Shown here: in pieces, positions 30,598 to 41,255 of the stretch
Layout of the letters: every line of letters begins with the position of its first letter
How positions within the stretch are numbered: position 1 is the first letter of the stretch
DNA from: Selaginella moellendorffii
Lineage: Eukaryota; Streptophyta; Lycopodiopsida; Selaginellales; Selaginellaceae
DNA: 64,000 nt
Reading direction: 5' to 3'
Assembly: GCF_000143415.4 (NCBI RefSeq)
Contig: NW_003314408.1
Span: 180,320 to 244,319 of the forward strand
Made by a program: the position numbers and the translations under genes
The notes under the pieces: generated by a model
The model's input: the letters and a program-made list of their open reading frames with translations, nothing else
The model's database searches: none
Told to the model about the DNA's origin: nothing

Positions 30598-33320
30598 CGT
30601 TAAGTGTATCTCTTCCTTTCCTTCAACTAAAAACTAACGCAGCGCCCTCTTTTCCAGACTCGCACCATGGAGCGCCGAAGAATCTCATAGATTTTCCTGC
30701 ACGGTAAACTCTCTTCCCGTCCCTCTTTCATCGTGCCGCATTGTGTGTTGCGGGGATTTCAGAGGGAGGGAGAGAGAGCGAGAGATCAGCCATATTTTAT
30801 GTGTGAGAGTGTTGTGTTCATTGTTGATTCACACACACATCTTTCCCCTTTTACTTCCTAGAGTAGCGAGCGCCCTTCTTCTTCTTCCTCCTCTTGTTTC
30901 TCCTTCCACAAAAACAAGTCCGCCTGGTTTCGCTGTTGGATGATCATTGGTATGCTTGTTTTCTAGTCAATTGAGCTGCTGGCTGGCGCGCTGGCCGACT
31001 GCTGCGCACATAGTTACAAAGCGGTATTCTTTCATTTCTTTTTGATTCTCCTTGCTTTTTCTTTTTAACTGAACCTTGCTGTGATCTTGATCTATTCTAT
31101 ATAGGCACTAAAGCGGGCTAGGAGACTAGCAAAGTGCCACACGCACGTCCCTCTCAGCGCTCTCAATGGCTGGAAATGGCGGCTACGTTGCCAACCAACA
31201 ATGGCAAGTAAGTTCTCTTCCTTCTCCCTTTCGTTCTTAGCAGTGGGGCTGAACTTCTAAACCTACATTACAGGGGACGCATGCACACGTTCAATCGGTT
31301 TTTCTTACTATAAAAGCTGTGGAGCAAACAGTTTGCCGGTATAAATGTTGGATGGGTGGATGCATGGATGAATTGATTGATTTGAGTTTGATGTGGTGTT
31401 CCTCGCTTGCTGCTTACAATGGCTTGGCTCGAGCATGGTCCGTTCATCCAGTTTCCATCCAATCAATCAAATCAAGGTACCCCTCTGCAAGAACGTTATG
31501 GGGGTAGAGGACTATCTAGACAAGCATGAAAAAGAATGGGTTTCTCAGATAATCTATGTGCGATGTTCTGTGGTCGATTCGTCCGGGATGAGAGGTACAC
31601 ACAAGCACGCGGGCTTCGGATGGATCTCTCTGCTTTGGGGAGGAAGAACATGAGAGTTGTATACATATGTATGGGATTGAATGAATGCCCTTACGCTCTC
31701 TGGATCGGTGCCGTGCAGCAGGGTCTAGCAGCTCAGCAAATGTTACACCACCAACAACAGAAAACAAAAGCAAAAAAAATAAGGAAAAAATCGTGAGTCG
31801 TATGCGACTGAAAAGAGGAACACGCGCGCAGGAGGGGAGAGAAATCCTCTAGTTTATGCACTGCAGTGCCCGCCGGCCGAGTCTTTCGCTTGAGTAAGTT
31901 GGAAGCTCCAAGCACGAGAAACATCGAGGCGAGAGCAAAGCACAAGCAATGGTGGGGCGGGGGGGGAGGAAATCATAAAATATTCACTCCAGGGGACGAG
32001 TGAGTGACTGAGAGAGAGAGAGAGAGAGAGAGACAACAAAAAAAAAGAACAAAGAAAAGAATCGCAACGATGGAAGAACACCTCTCGTACGGGCGCGATC
32101 AAGAGAAGTTTCTTTATGAAAGCTTCGGCGAATTGCGAGAGTGTTTTGTTCGGATTTCATTATGGTGGAGAGGAGACTCATGATCCAGATCTGAACGCAG
32201 CAGCAGCTGCCAGCCGGGCAGAGATGGAGTTTTGCTTTCGTTTTTCTTTGCATTTTTTGTATCTGTGAGTCTGGAGCTCGATTTGGAAGCAAAAAAACTA
32301 ATTTCTTGACGTCTCGCTTTCATGCGCGTCTCCGTTCCTGGAGCAACGGCGATTTTACAGATCCATCCCATTTTGAGGAACGATTGATCCCCGGGCCAGT
32401 GATCAAAAGCAGTAAAAACTAAGCATTTTTCACGTCGATCTTTCACATGGGCTGCTCCTGCAAAAGGAATTGAATAGAAAGCTCAGACAAATTGGAGAAA
32501 AGCGAAAAAAGATCAGAAAAGTCCTTGCTCATCTCTGTGATTTTCGCTGTTCATTGATTATACTGCAGCGTACCTTGAGAATCTGGCAACAGTAGTTTGA
32601 TGATTCGGTCTCGCTCCATCAGTCAGAATGTAGACAACTCGTGAAGTCCCTCTCATCAGTCGCCAGGAATCCAAAGAAAAGATACAACGAGTAAAACACT
32701 AAAGAAAAGCTTAGAACAGCAAAGACGAAGGAAGAAGAAGATGAAAATTATGGATGGAGTACTTACGCTTTTATTTTCACTCTCCTCCAAGCTGTGCGCG
32801 CTGCTGCCACGATGGAAACATCCAAGTTAGGAGGTATGGTGGAAATCTCCTTTACTTTTTTATACTTTCTGGTCATTCCGTGAACGGTGCGGAAACATTG
32901 ACAAAACGCAACGCAAACTTTGACTGGGGCGATCCTGTGGACGAAGCATCATTTCTATGGAGGAAAACAAGGAAAGCCCAACCATTTCTCTGGCGAAACA
33001 AGACACAGAATGTACAAACTTGCCCAGCACGAAGTTCACGGGGTTGATTGAATCGCCCTTTCGACATCCAGCCAGCGATCCCTGTTGCTTCTTCTATTCC
33101 TGTGACACGGACCAACGAGGAACATTAAGTCCAGAGAAGAAAAGCTTTTCTTTCTTTTTTTTCTTGGCATGTGTACCGTGCTTGAGCGGGATATCTTACA
33201 AAAAGTATGAGATCCAGAAAACCAACTTTTTTGGTTATGAAAGCTGGAAGATATAGATGTCTTGTGCGATCCGGAAAAACCAAAAAGAAAATGTGATTGC
33301 TTGGAAATCTTTGATCAGTG
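30598..33320. other. 2.7-kb intergenic region, no supportable coding gene
   Basis: Contains CT/GA-rich runs (30420-30450, 30765-30790, 32010-32035). On the plus strand several intron-like GT...AG intervals occur, for example GTAAACTC at 30703 to TTTCAG near 30770, but the flanking pieces make no sustained reading frame. A spliced non-coding transcript from the SCL-distal side of the bHLH-MYC_N-like promoter is possible but unproven. Confidence 0.4.
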
Positions 33321-35108
33321 ATGATCCTGCAAGCATCAGCGCTCACCCAGCTGCTCAAATCCACCACCACTTTGCAGGAGCTGCGATCCCTCCACCGCAA
33401 AATCGGTGCCGAGCTCTCCACTGACAGGTTTGTGAATCACGTCCTCATCGACATGTATGGCAAACTCGGCAGCCTCGACGACGCCGAGTCCGTCTTCCAA
33501 GCCATCCCCTCTCGAAACATCTACTCGTGGAACTTCCTCCTCCTGGCATATACCCACAACGGGCATCTCCACAAGGCAAAGGTGGCGCTAGAGGCAATGC
33601 CACACAGGAACGCAGTGTCGTGGACCACGGCCATGGCATTCTTCTCTTCCTCCGGAAGCCACCACCTTTCCAAGCTCGTTTTCGACGACATCCCAGAGCG
33701 AGACCTCGTCTCGTGGAACGTTTTCCTCAACGGGTATGCCGCCGGCGGGCATACGCAGGGATCGCTCGATACGTTCCACCGGATGCCTCAGTGGAGCGTC
33801 GTGTCATGGACGACGCTGGTCACGTCCTTCTTGCAGAATCCAAGCTCCCACACCGAAGCAAGATCGCTGTTTGATCAAGCTCCAGAGAGAAACTCTGTGC
33901 TGTGGAATGCGGTGGTGGGAACGTATGCCCACTCGGGGCATATCGTCGAAGCCAAGGCGCTCTTCGATCGAATGCCGCTGCACGATCTTGTCTCGTGGAA
34001 CTCGCTGCTGGTGGGATACAAGGAAGAGGACGATCGCGAGCGAGCAGTGGACTTGTTTCGATCCATGCCGGAGAGGAACGTCATGTCCTGGAACACGATG
34101 ATCGCGCTAGATCCACTCCAGGGGAAGGAGTTTTTCGCGAGGATGGCGATGTGGAGCCTGGCGTCGTGCTCGGCGATCCTCCAAGCATACGCCGCGCATG
34201 GAGAGATGCGCGAGGCCAGGGACTTCTTCGATGCGATGCCGCAGAGAGACGCCCTGGCGTGGACGTGCTTGATCTCTGGCTATGCCTGGCTGGGGCATAG
34301 CACCGCCGCAAAGAACACGCTGGATCGAATGCCCGCCTGGGACGTCGTCTCGTGCACGGCGATGATCCACGGGCACGTCCTCGCGCTGGATCACGCCGCG
34401 GCTAAAGAGATCTTCGATTCCATGCCCGAGAGGAACGCGCTCAGCTGGAACACGCTGCTCCAATCCGCCGCGCAGCACTCCAGCTCCTCCTGTCGATCAA
34501 TCGCCGGGCGGATGCCCTGCCACAACGCAGTGTCGTGGAGCATCCAGCTCGCGTCACTCGCCCAGCGCGGCGCGATCGATGCGACGAGGCATGAATTCAA
34601 TTCCTTGGTAGAGGGCGATCCAGTGTCGTGGACTGTGATGATCCAGGGGTATGCCCAAAGCGGGCATCCACAGGTAGCGCTGGATCTCTTTGGGCGGATG
34701 TGCGTCGAGGGGATCGAGGCGACGGACGTGACATTCGTGGCGGTGCTCACGGCGTGCGCGCACGCCGGGATGATCGAGCAGGGCGTGGCCATCGCGTCGC
34801 GGGCGGAGATCGATTTTGGGGTCAGGATTGGGATCCAGCACTACCACTGCCTGGTCGATCTTCTGGGAAGAGCGCATCACCTGGATCGCGCGGAGGAGCT
34901 CGTGGAGACGATGCCCTTTGTGCCGGATGCGTATAGCTGGACGACGCTGCTGGCGGCGTGCTCGATCCATGGAAGATCTGGCGATAACGCCGCGAGGAGA
35001 GCAGTGGCGTGCGATCCGGGCCATGGAGCTCCATACGTCATCCTCTCCAATTGCTACTCGAGCTCACGAGGAGGAGGAAGAACAGCAAGGAAATCAAGAC
35101 CGTCGTGA
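33321..35108 (+). CDS. PPR protein, S-type repeats, E1-like end, no DYW
   Basis: Intronless, 595 residues from the first ATG (MILQASALTQLLK); the preceding in-frame codon is GTG. The opening is typical of organellar PPR proteins (LQELRSLHRKIGAELSTDRF, VLIDMYGKLGSLDDAESVF). About fourteen 31-residue S-type motifs follow, then an L motif (VEGIEATDVTFVAVLTACAH), HYHCLVDLLGRAHHLDRAEE and an E1-like segment. It ends 19 residues after YVILSNCY in an Arg/Ser-rich tail. GC-rich compared with the other PPR genes. The last 86 bp overlap, in another frame, the start of the next PPR gene on the same strand. Confidence 0.9.
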   Translation: MILQASALTQLLKSTTTLQELRSLHRKIGAELSTDRFVNHVLIDMYGKLGSLDDAESVFQAIPSRNIYSWNFLLLAYTHNGHLHKAKVALEAMPHRNAVSWTTAMAFFSSSGSHHLSKLVFDDIPERDLVSWNVFLNGYAAGGHTQGSLDTFHRMPQWSVVSWTTLVTSFLQNPSSHTEARSLFDQAPERNSVLWNAVVGTYAHSGHIVEAKALFDRMPLHDLVSWNSLLVGYKEEDDRERAVDLFRSMPERNVMSWNTMIALDPLQGKEFFARMAMWSLASCSAILQAYAAHGEMREARDFFDAMPQRDALAWTCLISGYAWLGHSTAAKNTLDRMPAWDVVSCTAMIHGHVLALDHAAAKEIFDSMPERNALSWNTLLQSAAQHSSSSCRSIAGRMPCHNAVSWSIQLASLAQRGAIDATRHEFNSLVEGDPVSWTVMIQGYAQSGHPQVALDLFGRMCVEGIEATDVTFVAVLTACAHAGMIEQGVAIASRAEIDFGVRIGIQHYHCLVDLLGRAHHLDRAEELVETMPFVPDAYSWTTLLAACSIHGRSGDNAARRAVACDPGHGAPYVILSNCYSSSRGGGRTARKSRPS

Positions 35109-36624
35109 TCATCATCACGCGAGGATCATCGATGTGGTCCGGCAGCTCAAATCCTGCGGCGCCGCCAGGGATCTGGCTCGCGGCCAGCAGCTCCACACCC
35201 GGATCGCCGCCGATGGGCAGCAGCAGCTCCATCGCCACCATTTCGTCGCGAATGCCCTGGTGGAGATGTATGGCAAGTGTGGCAATCTGGGCGATGCCCG
35301 GGACGCGTTTGCTTCCATCCGCTGCCCCAACACCTTCTCCTGGAACATCCTCATCGCCGCGCACATAGAGAATGGGGACACTACCTCCGCTGTTGCCATC
35401 TTCAACGCCATGCCCGAGAGGAAGAACGCCATCACCTGGACGATGATGCTGCTGTTGTACGCGCGGAGCGGCGATGTCGAGAAATCATGGGCGATCTTCC
35501 TCGCCATTGCGGATCGGAACTGCGGCGCTTGGAACGCAATGATCACCGCATATGCCCAGAACGGGCATTCGGAAGAGTCGTCTCGGGTGTGGGCGAAGAT
35601 GCCCGAGTGGAATGTTGTCTCGACCACCGCTCTTCTTACTGGATACGGCGCAAGCGGGAATGTCGTTCGTGCTTGGGAGATGTTTGTAAAGATGCCCGGC
35701 CGAGATGCTGCTTGCTGGAACGCTATGATCACAGCAAATGCCCAGAATAGGTATGTTGACAATGCAACCATCTTGTTTAACAAGATGCCTCTACACAATG
35801 TGGTGACAATCACAATGCTTATCTCTGTTCTCGACGTAGACTCTGCCAAGTCTACATTTGATTCTATGCCGGGGAGGAATTTAATTTCGTGGAACGCTAT
35901 GCTCACGGCTTATGCCCGCGCCGGGCATGTCCTCGAGGCGTCCAAGATGTTTGAATCGATTCCCGAGCGCGATATTGTGGCCTGGAACTCGATGATTGAC
36001 GCGTTTTCAGAGAACGGCGAGATAGCAAAAGCGCAGGAGGTCTTTGATCGAATGGCGGCTCGAAATGCCATGTCGTGGACAAGCATCGTGGCGGCATATG
36101 CCCGGAAAGGGCATCTGGCGCTGGCTTGGTGCAGATTCGCCGAGATGCCGGTCCGGAACGTTGTGGGGTGGAGCTCGATTATTCAGGCGTCTGCGCACTG
36201 CGGACTCTATGATCGTGCGCTTGAGCTGTTCCGTGAGATGGTTCTTGAGGGAGTGAGAGCAAATTCAGTGACCTTTCTGGGAGTTCTCTGTGGGTGTTGC
36301 CATGGTGGGAGAATAGCCAAGGCTCGGCAGCATTTTCTCTCAATGATTGGTGACTATGGAGTAGCCCCAATCTACGAGCACTACCGCTGCCTGATTGATG
36401 CTCTTGGAAGAGCCAAGCAGCTTGAGCAAGCTGAGGATTTGATGTGGAGTATGCCCTTCTTGCCAGATGTTCATGCCTGGACTAGCTTGCTAAGCGCTTG
36501 TAGAGTTCTTGGTGATGTAGAACGAGGAAGTCGCATTGCCAAGAAGATTGTGGAACTCTTTCCTAAAGACCCAGCCTCCTATTTATTAGTTTCTAACATG
36601 GTGACCTACAAAACAGATTTATAA
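35023..36624 (+). CDS. PPR protein, S-type repeats, E1-like region truncated
   Basis: Intronless, 533 residues if begun at the ATG at 35023 (MELHTSSSPIATRAHEEEEE). The frame is open further upstream within the previous gene, but that part is an antisense-of-meaning shadow of its E1 region. From about residue 35 there is a normal PPR opening (IIDVVRQLKSCGAARDLARG, QQLHTRIAADG, VEMYGKCGNLGDARDAF). Eleven or so S-type motifs follow, then an L motif, HYRCLIDALGRAKQLEQAED and an E1-like part, ending eight residues after ASYLLVSNM. No later ATG would keep the N-terminal repeat, so start and previous gene really overlap unless translation is linked. The start choice is uncertain. Confidence 0.82.
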   Translation: MELHTSSSPIATRAHEEEEEQQGNQDRRDHHHARIIDVVRQLKSCGAARDLARGQQLHTRIAADGQQQLHRHHFVANALVEMYGKCGNLGDARDAFASIRCPNTFSWNILIAAHIENGDTTSAVAIFNAMPERKNAITWTMMLLLYARSGDVEKSWAIFLAIADRNCGAWNAMITAYAQNGHSEESSRVWAKMPEWNVVSTTALLTGYGASGNVVRAWEMFVKMPGRDAACWNAMITANAQNRYVDNATILFNKMPLHNVVTITMLISVLDVDSAKSTFDSMPGRNLISWNAMLTAYARAGHVLEASKMFESIPERDIVAWNSMIDAFSENGEIAKAQEVFDRMAARNAMSWTSIVAAYARKGHLALAWCRFAEMPVRNVVGWSSIIQASAHCGLYDRALELFREMVLEGVRANSVTFLGVLCGCCHGGRIAKARQHFLSMIGDYGVAPIYEHYRCLIDALGRAKQLEQAEDLMWSMPFLPDVHAWTSLLSACRVLGDVERGSRIAKKIVELFPKDPASYLLVSNMVTYKTDL

Positions 36625-38243
36625 AGAAGATGTTTTTTAAAGCATGGGATATCTTTTAAATATATAAAAATGATTTTTTCTGTAAAATAAAATTATAACA
36701 ATTCTATTTTACAAGCCATTTTTAACATAAATAGTTTTGCCATGAAATATTTAAAAAACTTTAGGTTAATTTCCTAATTTTTATAAATAAAATTAATACC
36801 TTCATATAAAATTAAAACATTATCTTCAAAAAAACTATTTAATATTATAAATAGTTTTTTAAACATTAATATACACTTTAATATATTTTAATAAGTTAAA
36901 TAAATATAAAAAAATTATTATTTATCATATACTGTATTTCTATTTTATAACATTAGGAGTTTTATATTGGAACATATGAAAAGTGTAAATACTTTTTTAA
37001 TAAAAAAATTTTTTGGGCATGCTATATCTCCCAAGAGAGCTAAAGTCTCTGTTCCTATTCATATATTTAAATGAAAGAGCTGGTATAATAACAGAAATTA
37101 GTATATATTACATTTAAATAATAACAAAATAAATAGTATAAATAATTTCATTGAAAATATTTTATATAAATTTTATTTTTTAATTGGCCTTTTTAAATGA
37201 ATATAAAAACGACATAAATAAGGGTTATTCAATAAATGTAAAAAGAGCATCTCAATGATAAAAGTACTAAATATTTAAGAAATATTTATAAATTTTAAGG
37301 GCTACTTATAAATAATTACAATTAAATGATACACTATATTTTTAATTTATGTATTTTTATAGTATTTTTTTCTTTTTGTTTCATTTTGCATGTGAAAAAG
37401 ATAGACTAAAAATACCTAGAGACTTTCATATAAAAATATATATTATTTATTAATAAATAAGTGTTAATATCAGTTTTATTTTAACTAATATAAAAAACAT
37501 ATATAACCTATACTTCTTCTCAAAGTGTTTTAATCCGTTTTATTTACTAAATTTTTAAAAATGATTTTAAAACTTTCTGGTGTAATCTCAGCACAAATAA
37601 AAGTATCATATAAAATCAGCACTATGAAATTTTAGGTGAGCAAGCGCTATTGCTAGCCAAACAACCATAATAATGAGCCAAAGCACATAACTCAAATTGA
37701 AGCACTTGTGGCCATGGCCACACCCAATAGCCACACTTGGGCAACACCATGGCCACAGCCATGGCTGATTACACAACTTCCACAATTTCCACTTGGCCAC
37801 CAAACCTACTGCTGCTAGCTGGCTAAAAAGAGGAGAACAAAGACATGCTACCTCAGTGGTGAATTCCTCGTGTCCAGTATTTCTTCCACAGCTGGATCAA
37901 ATCGCTGCCCGGCGGGAAAAAATTAGGGTCCTTGGTTGACGCCTCTGCTTCTGGAATCCAAGAGTTTTGGCATTTCTCCAGAGTCATTTTAAGCACTATT
38001 TTACTATTTTACTGTAAGGAACTGGGCGCTGGGCGAGAAATACTGTTCGATTTTTTTAATTTTTTTTCACCAGAAGGCCCAGCATTGGATGGGCAATTAC
38101 TAGTATTCAATAAATCAACTTGTCACAATAACAACTCATGAAAAGCTGCATAAAAACCTTATAATTTAACAAGAAGTACCTCTGAAAATTCGAATTTTAG
38201 AGAGAAAATCCTCGCAATATATTCCCCTATAAGTCGCAACACG
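36625..38243. other. AT-rich intergenic DNA
   Basis: Strongly AT-rich to about 37600, then mixed sequence with CCATGGCCACA-type repeats near 37710-37765. No supportable gene. Confidence 0.55.
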
Positions 38244-39056
38244 TCAAGGCTTCTAAGAAAAGCAAAGGAAAAATCAGTTTGACAAGATAAAGATGAGGAG
38301 CCCAGCCTTACCTGCACGGGTAGAAAGAGCTTGAACTCGGGAGGGAGCTCCTCTTCCGAGAAGAGCCTCTCGGAGAAGTAAATCCTCCTCAGCCTGCAAT
38401 TCGCGTGAACTTGCACCCGCAACGTCTCCACGTAGTTCGTTCCATAGGCACGCCTGGTGAAATCCGCGAGATTGAACTGCACTTGGTTCCAGCCCTCGTC
38501 CAGGCGCATTGGCATCGTGCATATGAAAGGCTTCACACGCGTGCTCGTCTGCAAGAGAGCTCAAATCTCGAGCGATCTCGTGTGTAGCGTCTAGAGAGAG
38601 TACCTGGAAATTCGACGCCCGGAAGCGACGCCTTACGTTCTTGTCGTCGAGGACTTGGACCTCGAAGGTGAAGTATTTCTTGAGGTTCTTGATGATCATC
38701 ACTAGAAATGGCAGCTTGATGCCCAGCGTCATCGCTGGATCCGAGGGGCAGGAAATGAAATTGGTGCTGACGTTGGTTCCCATGATCTCCAGCACGATGG
38801 ACTGGATGTCATCGTCCGTGATCCTCTTGATATGTCCATTCGACACTGGAGAGTGGAAAACAAAAATGCAAAGGGAAAGAGTTGAGATCTCCATAGCTCG
38901 CGCTCTTGAGAACTTTACCATCTTTCTCCCAAATCTGAAGAGGTTTGCTCCTGCCAGAGAAGATCAAAGCTTTAGAATTTTGGTTCTGAGCTGGAGAGCT
39001 TACCCGATGCTGTAGAAGATTGACAAGAAGCCCGACTGGAAGGTGTTCCTAAACAT
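38244..39056 (-). CDS. CFAP20: CFAP20 / BUG22 ciliary and basal-body protein
   Basis: Five exons (minus): 39004-39056, 38919-38950, 38604-38845, 38312-38548, 38244-38252; 190 residues (animal and algal orthologues about 190). Exon 1 encodes [18 protein letters not shown]. Later blocks are near-invariant: [74 protein letters not shown] and [20 protein letters not shown]. The last coding exon is nine bases (AAG CCT TGA), ending the protein in LPVQKP. CFAP20 is an inner-junction protein of axonemal doublet microtubules and is needed for ciliary beat and tubulin modification. It is also kept in seed plants that lack cilia. In a lycophyte it should act in sperm flagella and possibly in nuclear or microtubule roles. 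Confidence 0.95.
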
Positions 39057-39752
39057 CTTCCCTACAGGTGACCCTCCCTCCGCACGAGAATTTGATTGTA
39101 CTCCGGGCGAGAAGTCTATACGAGCCAACGAGAATTTAGTTGAGCTGCCCGCTCGATCAATCAACCCTAAATTTCCTGAGCTCCCTACCAGATCCTTGAC
39201 GAGCAGGAAAACGATGACGAAGAAGAGCACGAACAGGATCTCAAACTCGGCCAGCCGCACGAACGCGAAGATCGAGCTCACTGCCCTAGTGAGCAGCGAT
39301 GGAGACGCTCCAGCCTGATGGCGCATTGAACTGAAGAACCGGCGGCGATCCACTCGCGCTCGCAGCTCCCGCGGAGCCCTAGCAAATTCCTTCCAATGGT
39401 CGCGAACCTCAAGCGCAAAGATCACTACAGCCAAATGCGAGAAAGAAAGCCCCCCGTCTCCAGCGCCATGTCATTACGCCACCAGTGACGTGGAAAACCA
39501 TCTCCAAATTACGTGGCTTTTGTGACGTGGCACCGTACTGGTAGGCCAGCCGTACGGTGACGGTTTGGGAAGCCGACGGTTGCGATCGGCCGAGAGGATC
39601 GCCGTCCCTTCCTTTCCCGCCCCTACTTTGACACAAAACCCTTACTTTGGGGCGGAGGGGCGTTTTCTTGCGCGCTCTAGCTCGATCTTATAGGTCTTTC
39701 CATCTCCTCTGGAGGATCATCGATCGATCTCACCGGTTTTGGTATTTGCAGG

Positions 39753-41025
39753 ATGTCTTACCAGCGGATGCATTCGGATCTATCCGGCGACAAGGCGCCA
39801 ATAGCTTCGATGCGCAGGATCCAGTCCGATATCTCCTCCGCGCAACCAGAGGTACATTCATGGGGTATTGGACAGGCGCCGCCGCAGCAACAGGCCCACC
39901 AGCAGCAGCAAATGCTGCCTAGCCAGATACAAATCCAACCTAGTCAGCAGCAGCAGCAGCAGCAGCAGCCACCGGCGATGGATCAGAAGGTCACGACGGT
40001 GGCGGGCGGGACGGCTCCAGTCCCGAGTTTGCTCCACAGGGAGCGATCCGTTCATCAGATTCTTGGAGGCGGCAAATGTAAGTTCCTGCTATTTTGTCTT
40101 GTGGGTCTATCTGGTTTTTCTAGAGAGCTACACATAGATGTTCTTCATGTTGTGTTGGACAGAGAGCTTAAAAGAAGTCGAGAGTTGCAAGTGTGATCGA
40201 AAGCTCGACCTTTGCGCAAAGTCGTCGAGCGTTTATATGCTTTTATTTCGTTTCATGGTAGTCATTCTCACGTTTTTTTCACTCTTTTTGTTTTGGCAGT
40301 CGCTGACGTAGTGCTCTGGAAGCAGAAGCGCAAGTCCATTGGTATTCTGGGAGGCTCCACCTTGGTGTGGTTCATCTTTGAGTGGTCTGGCTACACGCTC
40401 ATCTCGCTCGTCGCCAACATCGTTCTTTTCCTTTTGATCGCGCTCTTTGCGTGGGCGAATCTAGCTGCGCTCGTCAACAGGTATTCTTTGTGCTTAGCTT
40501 TATAACTCGAGGGGAATCAATCGTGTTCGTTTTTCTTGTTGTGGATTCCAGGCCTCTTCCTCCTGTTCCCGAGGTCCAGCTCTCAGACGAGAAATCTAAC
40601 AAGATTGCCAAGCGCGTGGCCAAGGAAGTAAATGGCGTTCTTAACTACGCACGCTCTTTGTCCACGGGAAAAGATTTCCCAATGCTTCTCAAGGTAATCT
40701 TCCGTCCTGTTTCGGAAACGAAAACTAAAGCTATTCTTGCAGACTTGTCTCATGTTGTGGGTTCTCGGCAACGTTGGACAATGGTTCAGCTTGCTCACAC
40801 TCATCTATCTCGGTAAAGATCGACCAAACTTCCACAGTGCCTTGGTAGTGATTCTCCGTTTCCTTTCCAGGTGTTATTGGAACTCTCACGCTGCCATTAG
40901 CCTATGAAAGACACGAGGACCAGATTGATCAGTTCATCCAGAAGATCGTCCAGAAAGCGAGGAACCAGTATCACAAGCTTGACGAGTGCTGCCTTAGCAA
41001 ACTTCCCCAGTGTTGCAAAAACTAG
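39753..41025 (+). CDS. RTNLB: Reticulon-like ER membrane protein (RTNLB) with Gln-rich N-terminus
   Basis: Five exons: 39753-40077, 40300-40480, 40552-40693, 40743-40812, 40871-41025; 290 residues. The N-terminal ~105 residues are cytosolic, with poly-Gln runs encoded by CAG repeats (39945-39966) and a basic patch. The reticulon homology domain starts at DVVLWKQKRKSIGILGGSTL. It has two long hydrophobic hairpins: VWFIFEWSGYTLISLVANIV plus LFLLIALFAWANLAALVNR, and TCLMLWVLGNVGQWFSLLTL plus IYLGVIGTLTLPLAYERHED. They are separated by a loop containing LSDEKSNKIAKRVAKEVNGV. Reticulons bend and tubulate the ER and act in desmotubule shaping. No KKXX retrieval signal (ends QCCKN). The poly-Gln extension is unusual for the family. 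Confidence 0.92.
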
Positions 41026-41255
41026 AGATTCACACTTTTAATTTAAAACGCGCCAGAAGTTCTGACGCATTTCATGCGCTTTTGAGAATATGCTGTAACC
41101 GTTATGCCTTTGCTAGGGTTTGTGGAGGGAGACGTGGCCATGTCTGCTGGCGTTCCCTGTCTCTGGGCGCTGGATTGACGCCATCGCCCTGCCGCAAGGG
41201 CGCCGGATCGGTGCCACCCTAATCCCTGGCAGCGCGCGCGGATCTGGGGGGCAAA

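Noticed and set aside
31360-31475. TTGATTGATT / AATCAATCAA arms suggesting a miRNA-like foldback
   Set aside because: Only about 10 bp of simple ATTG repeats pair; the rest of the arms do not, and no known miRNA sequence is present.
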